Shown piece after piece: positions 1-6,595 of a stretch of 19,569 nt of DNA. Positions within the stretch are counted from its first letter, which is position 1. Every line of letters begins with the position of its first letter. The translations under genes and the position numbers were made by a program. Below the pieces are notes generated by a model that saw only the letters and a list, made by a program, of their open reading frames with translations, ran no database searches and was not told the origin of the DNA. This stretch comes from UBA6921 sp031363085. Lineage in GTDB: Bacteria; Pseudomonadota; Gammaproteobacteria; SG8-11. The stretch is from assembly GCA_031363085.1 (NCBI GenBank), contig JANLTU010000015.1, positions 1 through 19,569 on the forward strand, written 5' to 3'.

Positions 1-48
1 CGCGTCATGACTTCCACAAATGACTCTACGCCGTGTCGGTTGCCTTGT

Positions 49-134
49 GTTTTGTCTACACCCGCGCTCACGCGCGGACTCCGACAAAACCCCCGGCTCC
101 TACGGCTACTCGGGGGTCGTCGCACTTCCTGTGC
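49..134. repeat. Three consecutive stem-loops in intergenic DNA
   Basis: The leftmost 191 bases hold no convincing gene but are highly structured. The first hairpin pairs 49-56 (GTTTTGTC) with 83-90 (GACAAAAC) and contains an inner stem, 62-67 (CCGCGC) with 72-77 (GCGCGG), closing a TCAC loop. The second pairs 90-95 (CCCCCG) with 111-116 (CGGGGG). The third pairs 122-125 (GCAC) with 131-134 (GTGC). An AT-rich repeat copy follows at 141-170. This may be a REP/MITE-like dispersed element, or a terminator region for pgeF, which ends at 192 on the minus strand. Confidence 0.55.
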
Positions 135-140
135 TCCTTC

Positions 141-170
141 AATGTTTAATGCTCAATGTTTAGCATTCCA
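141..170. repeat. AT-rich dispersed repeat word (copy 1)
   Basis: The short words AATGTTTAATG and CTCAATGTTTA are strung together here. The 15-mer at 148-162 is the exact reverse complement of 6567-6581, which lies in the palindromic spacer between sucC and sucD. A shared 15-mer of unusual composition at two intergenic sites in one window suggests a dispersed repeat family rather than chance. Confidence 0.55.
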
Positions 171-191
171 ACCTTTTGTAAATAGTGATCG

Positions 192-941
192 TCATTCCAG
201 CCAAATCAACGTTGCCATACGCCCGGTCACTTTATCGCGGCGATAGGAAAAAAAACCTTGCGCGTCGGTGACTGTGCACCCCCTACCGCCATACACCTGG
301 GTGACGCCGGCGCGTTGTAACCGTAGCCGTGCAAGCGCATAGATATCCGCCTGCCACTTGCCAAGTGTGTGCGCACGAAAGCAAGCACTCGCCTCGGGCG
401 CATCACTCACGAACGCGTCGCGCACTTCGTCGCCGACCTCAAAAGCAGTGGCGCCGATGGCCGGGCCAAGCCAAGCGAGCATCTGCCCGGCCGGTGTCTC
501 CCAGCGCCCCAGCGCCGCTTCGATCACGCCGTGCGCCAGCCCGCGCCAGCCGGCATGTACCGCGCCGACGCGCCTGCCGGCGGCGTCACATAATAAGACC
601 GGCAAGCAATCGGCGGTTTGTACCGCGCACACCACGCCGCGTGCGCTAGTGACGGCGGCGTCCGCTTCCGGTGGCACGGCGGTTGTGGCTGTTAAATTGT
701 CAAGCTCAAGCACACGCGTACCGTGCACTTGTCGCAACCAGTGCGGCGCCGCCGGCAAGCCGGCCTGCGCACGCAATTGCGCGCGATTGCGTGCCACCGC
801 TGCGGGCGCATCGCCGACATAATCCGAAAAATTAAAACTCGCATACGGCACGGCGCTGTGCCCCCCGTGGCGCGTGGTGCTCAATGCCCGCACCGAGGGC
901 GGCGCGGGCCAGTCGGGTGTGATCCACGGGGGAGGCGTCAT
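192..941 (-). CDS. pgeF: Peptidoglycan editing factor PgeF (YfiH / multicopper polyphenol oxidase-like family)
   Basis: A cytoplasmic protein of 249 residues, normal length for the YfiH/PgeF (DUF152, laccase-domain) family. Members are implicated in correcting wrongly built peptidoglycan precursors; purine nucleoside phosphorylase/deaminase activity has also been reported for relatives. The metal/active-site residues are present: His73 in QVHG, Cys112 in TADC and His129 in the AVHAGWRG motif. The late GGRGCTV and FFSYRRD motifs are also typical. I chose the ATG at 941, giving MTPPPWITPDWP, because it lies 5 nt after the rluD stop and matches the usual N-terminus. The reading frame stays open upstream to 1028, but only through rluD in another frame. 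It is probably co-transcribed with and translationally coupled to rluD, the common proteobacterial arrangement. Confidence 0.93.
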   Translation of the reverse strand: MTPPPWITPDWPAPPSVRALSTTRHGGHSAVPYASFNFSDYVGDAPAAVARNRAQLRAQAGLPAAPHWLRQVHGTRVLELDNLTATTAVPPEADAAVTSARGVVCAVQTADCLPVLLCDAAGRRVGAVHAGWRGLAHGVIEAALGRWETPAGQMLAWLGPAIGATAFEVGDEVRDAFVSDAPEASACFRAHTLGKWQADIYALARLRLQRAGVTQVYGGRGCTVTDAQGFFSYRRDKVTGRMATLIWLE

Positions 942-946
942 GACAT

Positions 947-1924
947 TTATTCTTCTGTGGATGCGAGGGCGTCGTCGCGCATGGCTGCAAGCAGGTCTTG
1001 CATGTCGTGCGGCAGCGGCGCGCGCCATTGCAGACGCTCGCCGGTCGCGGGATGATCGAGCGATAGGCGCGAGGCGTGCAACGCCTGGCGCGGGAACTGC
1101 CGCAGCGCGGCGATGAACTCAGGTGAAGAACGCGACGGCAAACGCACGCGCCCGCCGTAGGTTTGATCACCGATGATCGGAAAATGAATGTGCGCCAAGT
1201 GCACGCGAATCTGGTGGGTGCGGCCGGTTTCAAGCTGCACGCGCAAATGCGTGTGCGCGCGAAAATGTTCCACCACGCGATAGTGGGTGATCGCCTCGCG
1301 CCCACCCGCGCGCACCGCCATGTGCTTGCGCTCGACCGGATGGCGTCCCAGCGGCGCGTCCACGGTGCCGCCGGAAACGACAACACCAAGCACCAGTGCC
1401 TCGTACTCGCGCGAGACGCTGCGCGCTTGCAGTTGCGTGGTCAACTTGGTTTGCGCTTCCAGTGTGCGCGCGACCACCAACAAGCCGGTGGTGTCTTTGT
1501 CGAGCCGATGCACAATGCCGGCGCGCGGCAGTTGCGCCAGCTCCGGCGCGTAATGCAGCAAGGCGTTGAGCAGAGTGCCGGCGCGATTGCCGGCCGCCGG
1601 GTGCACTACGAGGCCGGCCGGTTTGTTCACGACGATCAGATGCGCGTCGGCGTGCACCACCTCCAACGGTAAATCTTCGGGCGCATCGGCAACCTGCCGT
1701 TCGACTACGGCGGTGAGTGCAATCTGCTCGCCGCCTTTAACTTTGTCCTTGGCACGCCACACGCTGCCATCGACCTGCACGTGGCCATGCAGCAACCACT
1801 GTTGCAGGCGCGAACGCGAATAATCGGGAAACAGCACGCTCAATACCTGATCAAGCCGCCGACCCGACAGCTCAAACGGCACGCGCGCGGATTGGTGTTG
1901 TTGGTGAACTTCGGCAGGCAACAT
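947..1924 (-). CDS. rluD: 23S rRNA pseudouridine synthase RluD (RluA family)
   Basis: This enzyme isomerises specific uridines of 23S rRNA helix 69 to pseudouridine during large-subunit maturation. The protein has 325 residues. An N-terminal S4 RNA-binding domain spans roughly residues 20-70 (SGRRLDQVLSVLFPDYSRSR onwards). The catalytic domain carries the RluA signature GIVHRLDKDTTGLLVVA, with catalytic Asp142. The C-terminal motif TGRTHQIRVHLAH is also characteristic. The ATG at 1924 gives a normal family length. The gene is divergent from bamD and followed within 5 nt by pgeF. The bamD-rluD-pgeF neighbourhood is conserved in beta- and gammaproteobacteria, which favours RluD over RluA or RluC. 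Confidence 0.95.
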   Translation of the reverse strand: MLPAEVHQQHQSARVPFELSGRRLDQVLSVLFPDYSRSRLQQWLLHGHVQVDGSVWRAKDKVKGGEQIALTAVVERQVADAPEDLPLEVVHADAHLIVVNKPAGLVVHPAAGNRAGTLLNALLHYAPELAQLPRAGIVHRLDKDTTGLLVVARTLEAQTKLTTQLQARSVSREYEALVLGVVVSGGTVDAPLGRHPVERKHMAVRAGGREAITHYRVVEHFRAHTHLRVQLETGRTHQIRVHLAHIHFPIIGDQTYGGRVRLPSRSSPEFIAALRQFPRQALHASRLSLDHPATGERLQWRAPLPHDMQDLLAAMRDDALASTEE

Positions 1925-1950
1925 AGATCATGGCTTCGTAACTAAAGATG

Positions 1951-1956
1951 AGTATA
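1951..1956 (-). promoter_or_regulatory. Candidate -10 element for rluD-pgeF
   Basis: Read on the minus strand this is TATACT, 27 nt upstream of the rluD start. No good -35 box is visible at the expected spacing. It overlaps the bamD -10 element on the other strand, so the two promoters would compete for RNA polymerase. Confidence 0.4.
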
Positions 1957-1958
1957 AT
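1953..1958 (+). promoter_or_regulatory. Candidate -10 element for bamD
   Basis: A perfect TATAAT lies 54 bases before the bamD ATG at 2012. The -35 region around 1931-1936 (TGGCTT) is a weak match to consensus. This is the only strong sigma-70 box in the 87-bp divergent region. Confidence 0.55.
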
Positions 1959-2011
1959 TCTACCGCATTTGTCGCATCCCCTTGCTCACCTTGACGGATC
2001 TCTTCACACGC

Positions 2012-2821
2012 ATGTCACTCCTTTCTCGCTGCACGCTCGCTATCACGCTCGGCTGCGTTTTGCTCGCCGGCTGCTCGTCCACGCCCGCAGATAAAGACAA
2101 AGACGAAACCAGCGAATGGACCGCCGAACACTTTTATAAAGAAGCCAAGAACGCGTTGGAAGCCGGCGACTATGAAACCGCCGTCAAATATTTTGAAAAA
2201 CTCGAAACCCGCTTCCCCTTCGGCCGCTACGCACAGCAGGCGCAGCTCGAAACCGCCTACGCGTATTACAAATCGCGTGAAGTTGATTCTTCAGTCGCGG
2301 CGGCGGAACGCTTCATCAAGCTGCACCCCACGCACCCGAGCGTGGACTACGCCTATTACCTCAAAGGTTTGGCAACCTTTCAGGAAGGCCCCAGCAGCGC
2401 TGAAAAAATGGGCGGTAAAAACCCTACGCACATGGATCCGGGTCTAGCTAAACGTTCATACGATTTCTTCGCGGAGCTGCTGAAAAAATATCCCGACAGC
2501 AAATACGTGGCGGACGCACGTCAGCGCATGATTTTTTTACGCAACTTGCTGGCGCAACATGAATTCGAATCGGCGCAATATTATTTACGCCACGGCGTGT
2601 ATGTCGCTGCGGCCAATCGCGCTAAATACGTGGTTGAACATTATCCACGCACGCCCACGGTAGCGGATGCGCTGACGCTGATGGCACGCGCCTATCACGA
2701 ATTAAAAATGGACGACCTCGCGCGCGACAGCCTGCGCATTCTGGAATTGAATTTTCCGCAGGATCAACGCCTGGGAGAAATCAGAGGACTGCTGGCGTTG
2801 AGCAAAACGAGCAAAATGTAG
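2012..2821 (+). CDS. bamD: Outer-membrane protein assembly factor BamD (lipoprotein)
   Basis: BamD is an essential lipoprotein of the BAM complex, which inserts beta-barrel proteins into the outer membrane. With the ATG at 2012 the product is 269 residues. It opens with a short signal peptide ending in the lipobox LLAGC (lipidated Cys21) followed by SST. TPR-type helices follow throughout, including WTAEHFYKEAKNALEAGDY, FPFGRYAQQAQLETAYAYY and HPSVDYAYYLKGLATF; the latter two are highly typical of the family. A TTG at 1982 would add ten residues before the signal peptide and is less plausible. It is transcribed divergently from rluD-pgeF and converges on glnB. Confidence 0.95.
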   Translation: MSLLSRCTLAITLGCVLLAGCSSTPADKDKDETSEWTAEHFYKEAKNALEAGDYETAVKYFEKLETRFPFGRYAQQAQLETAYAYYKSREVDSSVAAAERFIKLHPTHPSVDYAYYLKGLATFQEGPSSAEKMGGKNPTHMDPGLAKRSYDFFAELLKKYPDSKYVADARQRMIFLRNLLAQHEFESAQYYLRHGVYVAAANRAKYVVEHYPRTPTVADALTLMARAYHELKMDDLARDSLRILELNFPQDQRLGEIRGLLALSKTSKM

Positions 2822-2852
2822 GGTGAGTTAGCGCTGTGTGCGTAACCCACCC
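2821..2852. terminator. Probable bidirectional terminator between bamD and glnB
   Basis: GGGTGAGTTA at 2821-2830 pairs with TAACCCACCC at 2843-2852 with one mismatch. A small inner stem (CGC/GCG) can form in the loop. The hairpin begins on the last base of the bamD stop codon and ends 9 bases before the glnB stop codon. T-tracts are weak on both sides, so termination strength is uncertain. Confidence 0.6.
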
Positions 2853-2861
2853 TGCTTCGAT

Positions 2862-3200
2862 TTAAATCGCGTCGTTATCCATTTCGCCGGTGCGGATGCG
2901 CACGACTTTTTCGACGGTAGTGACGAAAATCTTGCCGTCGCCGATTTTACCGGTGCGCGCGGCGTTGGTGATGGCTTCGATGCAACGGTCCACTTGATCG
3001 TCAGCGACGACGATTTCAATTTTCACTTTGGGCAAAAAATCGACCACGTATTCGGCGCCGCGATACAGCTCGGTGTGGCCCTTCTGCCGCCCGAAGCCTT
3101 TCACCTCGATGGCGGTCATGCCGGTAACGCCGATCTCCGACAGTGCTTCGCGCACGTCGTCGAGTTTGAAAGGTTTGATGATCGCGTCGATTTTTTTCAT
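2862..3200 (-). CDS. glnB: Nitrogen regulatory protein PII
   Basis: PII is a homotrimeric signal protein that reads 2-oxoglutarate, ATP/ADP and glutamine status and binds target enzymes. The 112 residues match the family length. The start MKKIDAIIKPFKLDDVREAL is canonical. The T-loop contains GAEYVVDFLPK with the uridylylation site Tyr51. The B-loop TGKIGDGKIFV and the C-terminal RIRTGE motif are intact. GlnB is preferred over GlnK because there is no amtB neighbour, although sequence alone separates the two poorly. The start overlaps the nadE stop by 4 nt (ATGA), so glnB is probably expressed from the nadE transcript with translational coupling. Confidence 0.95.
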   Translation of the reverse strand: MKKIDAIIKPFKLDDVREALSEIGVTGMTAIEVKGFGRQKGHTELYRGAEYVVDFLPKVKIEIVVADDQVDRCIEAITNAARTGKIGDGKIFVTTVEKVVRIRTGEMDNDAI

Positions 3201-4858
3201 GCTGTGTCTCTCGTTGCTGTTGCGTGATTTGATTCCGCCAAATACCCCGAAGTGATCGGGTAGCGTCGGTCTTTGCCAAATGCGCGCCGTGAGATGCGCA
3301 CCCCGGGCGCCGCTTGGCGTCGCTTGTACTCATTGCGGTCGACCATGCCGATGACTCTGCGCACCGTCGCCGCACTGTAGCCTTGCGCGATGATTTCGGC
3401 GTCGCTCAGGTCGTGTTCGATGTAGCGTTCCAGAATCGCGTCGAGTTCGGCGTACGGCGGCAAGCTGTCCTGGTCGGTTTGGTTCGGCGCCAACTCCGCC
3501 GATGGCGCGCGCTCGATCACGCGGTTTGGAATCACCGGCGCGATGCCGTTGCGATACGCGGCGAGCCGATAAACCAGGGTTTTATGCACGTCTTTGAGCA
3601 CGTCGAAGCCACCAGCCATGTCGCCGTAGAGTGTAGCATAGCCGACTGCCATCTCACTTTTGTTGCCGGTGGTCAGCACCATCTTGCGCTTCTTGTTGGA
3701 GATCGCCATCAGCAACACGCCGCGACAACGCGCCTGAATATTTTCTTCACTGGCGTCGGGCGCGTGTCCGGCGAACTCGTCGCGTAAACTGTCAAGAAAA
3801 GCCCCGTATGCGCTTTCGATGGAAATCACCCGGTAGTCCACACCCAGAATTTTCGCTTGCGCCTGCGCATCGTCGAGACTCATGCTCGCCGTGTAGCGCG
3901 ACGGCATCATCAGTGCTTCGACGCGCTCCTTGCCCAAGGCGTCGACGGCAATCGCCAGTGTTAATGCCGAATCGATACCGCCGGACAACCCCAGCACCAC
4001 ACCGCTGAAACCGTTCTTGTCGACGTAGTCACGCACGCCCAACACCAGCGCTTCGTAAACGCTGTGCGCTTCGCTCAACACCGGGCTAAGCGTGCCCGGT
4101 AACGGCGTGACCGACTGCGCATCACACGCGAACTCTGCCACGAACAATCCCACGACGAAGGCCGGTGCGCGTTGCGTGACCGCGCCGTGCGCATCCATCA
4201 CAAACGATTCGCCGTCGAACACCAGTTCGTCTTGTCCACCGACCAGATTGACATACAGCATCGGCACGCCGGCTTCGGCCACGCGGCGGCGCACGCTGGC
4301 TTCGCGCTCATCGCCCTTATGCAATTGATACGGCGAGGCGTTGATGTTGACAATTAATTTTGCACCCGAAAGCGCGCTTTGTTTTGCCGGACCGGGTAGC
4401 CAGACATCTTCGCACACCGTTAATCCCACCGGCACACCTTTGATCGACACCACAGCGGGCGCATGCCCGGCGACAAAGTAACGTTTTTCATCAAACACAC
4501 TGTAATTGGGCAAGTGTTGCTTGTGGTAAGTCGCGACCACCGCCCCGTCGCGCAATAACGCGCAGGTGTTGAACACGCCCGACACAGTTTGCTCGGGATA
4601 ACCGATGATCACATCGATGCCCTGCACCGCAGCGCAAAGTCGTTGCAGCCCGCGCTCGACATCGCGGAAAAATCCGGCGCGCAGTAATAAGTCTTCGGGT
4701 GGATAACCGGTTAAGGTGAGTTCGGGAAAAGCAATCGCATCGGCATGCAGCTCATCACGTGCGCGCAGCAGCGCCGCGATGCAGGTGTCAACGTTGCGCG
4801 TGATGCCACCGACCAGCAAATTTTGCTGCGCCATAGCGATGCGGAGTGTAGTCGTCAT
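3197..4858 (-). CDS. nadE: Glutamine-dependent NAD+ synthetase
   Basis: Catalyses the last step of NAD biosynthesis, ATP-dependent amidation of nicotinate adenine dinucleotide using ammonia released from glutamine. The 553-residue protein is a two-domain enzyme. The N-terminal nitrilase-type glutaminase has a Glu46-Lys113-Cys149 triad, seen in FPELTLTGYPPEDL, YHKQHLPNYSVFDE and TVCEDVW. The C-terminal synthetase carries the PP-loop LSGGIDSALT (SGGIDS at 292-297) and the motif TTGNKSEMAVGY. The ATG at 4858 gives MTTTLRIAMAQQN; an internal ATG at residue 9 is possible. It overlaps glnB by 4 nt. Upstream lies the degraded toxin-immunity cassette, which now separates nadE from sucD. Confidence 0.95.
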   Translation of the reverse strand: MTTTLRIAMAQQNLLVGGITRNVDTCIAALLRARDELHADAIAFPELTLTGYPPEDLLLRAGFFRDVERGLQRLCAAVQGIDVIIGYPEQTVSGVFNTCALLRDGAVVATYHKQHLPNYSVFDEKRYFVAGHAPAVVSIKGVPVGLTVCEDVWLPGPAKQSALSGAKLIVNINASPYQLHKGDEREASVRRRVAEAGVPMLYVNLVGGQDELVFDGESFVMDAHGAVTQRAPAFVVGLFVAEFACDAQSVTPLPGTLSPVLSEAHSVYEALVLGVRDYVDKNGFSGVVLGLSGGIDSALTLAIAVDALGKERVEALMMPSRYTASMSLDDAQAQAKILGVDYRVISIESAYGAFLDSLRDEFAGHAPDASEENIQARCRGVLLMAISNKKRKMVLTTGNKSEMAVGYATLYGDMAGGFDVLKDVHKTLVYRLAAYRNGIAPVIPNRVIERAPSAELAPNQTDQDSLPPYAELDAILERYIEHDLSDAEIIAQGYSAATVRRVIGMVDRNEYKRRQAAPGVRISRRAFGKDRRYPITSGYLAESNHATATRDTA

Positions 4859-4864
4859 GCGTTG

Positions 4865-5230
4865 TTACAACGAGTAAGCGCCGAGCGCATTTAAACGTAT
4901 TTCGTACATTTCGTCATTTTTTCGCGAGAAATTGCTGTGCTTGAATATCCAGGCTTTATCGTAATTGATGGCTACGGTTTTCTCGTTAAGCCAAGTAACA
5001 CTCATGCCTTCCATATGATCGGCCACTAAAAACGCATCGTCAGTCGCTGTAAAATCGCAGCGCTCATTGGCACTACACAAAAACAGCCGATACACATAAT
5101 CGACGGTCGCTCCATAGTTGTACTTCACTAACACGGCTTCATATCTGCCACTGGTTTCCATTTTTCGTGTGATGATCTCGTGATCCACGGACTACGAGCA
5201 ACTTACCAGGAAAATAACAAGCCCAAACAT
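4865..5230 (-). pseudogene. Putative immunity lipoprotein for Ntox44 toxin, interrupted by an in-frame TAG
   Basis: Reading from the ATG at 5230 gives a compact lipoprotein-like leader, MFGLVIFLVSCS. An in-frame TAG follows at 5192-5194, and the same frame then continues for 107 codons from a GTG at 5188 to the stop at 4865. The body contains GRYEAVLVKYNYGATVDYVY, ADHMEGMSVTW and YDKAWIFKHSNFSR. From memory this resembles small putative lipoproteins with an S-x-G-K/R-YEAVLVE-x-N-x-GAT core. Position just behind the toxin domain, same strand, and small size fit a cognate immunity gene. Either the GTG start yields a shortened cytosolic product, or the gene is dead. The immunity role is inferred from context only. 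Confidence 0.55.
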
Positions 5231-5587
5231 CAACACCGAATGAATCTTTGTTGATTCCAGATTTAATCTGCTGCTGATCAGAAGGATCGTCACCATAGGC
5301 CGCCTGCGACCACCAACTGCCATGAACGGATCAGAAGTTCCTGCCCGACTCTGCGCCCATCCTGCTGCACGCAACAAAACCCAATCTGGTAACCCATGTG
5401 CTTTGCCGGTGGCACCATAGTTGTAGTTACCGAAATCTTGATATTGCCGACCGCGTTGTTTGTAATCCCACGCTCCGCCGTTGCGGACCATGCTGTAAAA
5501 CCAATCAATTGCGCCGCTTCCGCGATGCATTTCCGTAGTGGCCATATTGCTGCATACGCGTTCTCCCGGAGGAACTGGCGGTTCCAT
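5139..5587 (-). pseudogene. Ntox44-type polymorphic toxin domain, frameshifted orphan fragment
   Basis: The open frame from the ATG at 5587 encodes AIDWFYSMVRNGGAWDYKQ, then FGNYNYGATGKAHGLPD and VLLRAAGWAQSRAGTS. I recognise these as the core of the bacterial toxin 44 (Ntox44) domain, found at the C-termini of Rhs, contact-dependent and related secreted toxins. After TSDPFM this frame loses similarity and ends at 5192. The minus-1 frame then reads GSWWSQAAYGDDPSDQQQIK, the expected end of the domain. One base (a C on the plus strand) therefore appears to be missing near 5320-5321. In the restored frame the next stop is at 5139. No delivery domain remains upstream: sucD ends only 33 nt before the ATG. 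Most likely a remnant of a toxin cassette; a sequencing error is the alternative. Confidence 0.75.
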
Positions 5588-5620
5588 AAATGAAACAACC
5601 GCGCGACAACTTGATATTTT

Positions 5621-6490
5621 TTACCCCAACCGCTGCGCCATCAGTGCGCCCATCTGCGCCGGGGAGCGCGCAACGGTCACGCCGGCCGCTTCCAGCGCCG
5701 CGATTTTGCCTTCAGCCGTACCCTTGCCACCGGCGATGATGGCGCCGGCGTGACCCATGCGCTTGCCTTTGGGCGCAGTGACGCCAGCAATATAAGCGAC
5801 CACCGGTTTGGTGACGTGTGCCTTGATGTAGTCGGCGGCCTCTTCTTCGGCGCTGCCGCCGATCTCGCCCACCAGGATGATGCCGCGTGTTTGCGCGTCG
5901 CGCTGAAATAATTCCAGGCAGTTGATGAAGTTCATGCCCTGAATCGGATCGCCGCCGATGCCCACGCAAGTGCTTTGCCCCAAGCCGCTGAGCGTGGTTT
6001 GGTGCACCGCTTCGTAGGTCAGGGTGCCTGAGCGTGACACAATGCCGATGCCGCCGGGGGTGTGGATTGCGCCAGGCATGATGCCGATTTTACAGCCCCC
6101 CGGCGTGATCAGGCCGGGGCAGTTCGGGCCGATCAAATAGGACTTCGATCCCGTCAGCGCCGCTTTCACTTTAAGCATGTCGAGCACCGGAATGCCTTCG
6201 GTAATGCAGGCAATCACGGTGATTCCAGCATCGGCCGCTTCCAGAATGGAATCGGCTGCGAATGCCGCCGGCACAAAGATCATGCTGGCGCTGGCGCCGG
6301 TGGCGTTGACTGCGTCGCGCACGGTGTTGAACACCGGCAAACCTAAATGCGTTTGTCCGCCCTTGCCGGGCGTCACACCGCCGACAAATTTCGTTCCGTA
6401 GGCGATGGCCTGTTCAGAGTGAAATGTGCCTTGGCTGCCGGTGAAGCCTTGGCAGATCACTTTGGTGTTTTTGTCGACGAGGATACTCAT
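5621..6490 (-). CDS. sucD: Succinyl-CoA ligase (ADP/GDP-forming) subunit alpha
   Basis: The alpha subunit of succinyl-CoA synthetase, the TCA-cycle enzyme that makes ATP or GTP from succinyl-CoA. The product has 289 residues, as in Escherichia coli. It starts MSILVDKNTKVICQGFTG, the CoA-binding Rossmann domain. GPNCPGLITPGGCKIG and SRSGTLTYEAV are conserved. The phosphorylated histidine is His247 in KGKRMGHAGAIIAGG. The ATG at 6490 is preferred over a GTG two codons upstream because it matches the family N-terminus. It follows sucC on the same strand across a 97-nt structured spacer. Its stop is followed, in the same frame, by the toxin fragment. Confidence 0.97.
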   Translation of the reverse strand: MSILVDKNTKVICQGFTGSQGTFHSEQAIAYGTKFVGGVTPGKGGQTHLGLPVFNTVRDAVNATGASASMIFVPAAFAADSILEAADAGITVIACITEGIPVLDMLKVKAALTGSKSYLIGPNCPGLITPGGCKIGIMPGAIHTPGGIGIVSRSGTLTYEAVHQTTLSGLGQSTCVGIGGDPIQGMNFINCLELFQRDAQTRGIILVGEIGGSAEEEAADYIKAHVTKPVVAYIAGVTAPKGKRMGHAGAIIAGGKGTAEGKIAALEAAGVTVARSPAQMGALMAQRLG

Positions 6491-6506
6491 GGGCACTCTT
6501 AAAAAT

Positions 6507-6595
6507 AATGTTGAATGTTTAATGGTGAATTTTGAATTATGCAGCGCGCGACGCGCGCACTTGAATTAAACATTGAGCATTCACCATTCAACATT
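6507..6595. repeat. Palindromic AT-rich element with GC-rich core between sucC and sucD
   Basis: Outer arms AATGTTGAATG (6507-6517) and CATTCAACATT (6585-6595) are perfect 11-base inverted copies. The core contains a second inverted repeat, GCGCGCG (6544-6550) and CGCGCGC (6552-6558). Between them run variants of AATGTTTAATG and ATTCACCATT words. The 15-mer at 6567-6581 recurs inverted at 148-162. The right arm overlaps the last codons and TGA stop (6588-6590) of sucC. The element could act as a hairpin in the sucCD mRNA, attenuating or stabilising the transcript. Confidence 0.65.

Noticed and set aside
7..246. Plus-strand open frame of 79 codons at the left edge
   Set aside because: It runs through the hairpins, the AT-rich repeat and the end of pgeF, has no recognisable domain and shows biased, repeat-derived composition.
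942..1028. Upstream extension of pgeF by 29 codons
   Set aside because: The extra Arg/Ala/His-rich residues lie inside rluD in another frame and are not part of the PgeF family N-terminus.
1982..2011. TTG start for bamD
   Set aside because: It would add ten residues before a normal lipoprotein signal peptide; the ATG at 2012 gives the standard form.
5290..5598. 102-codon minus-strand frame overlapping the toxin
   Set aside because: Its translation lacks family similarity and is a shadow of the Ntox44 frame.
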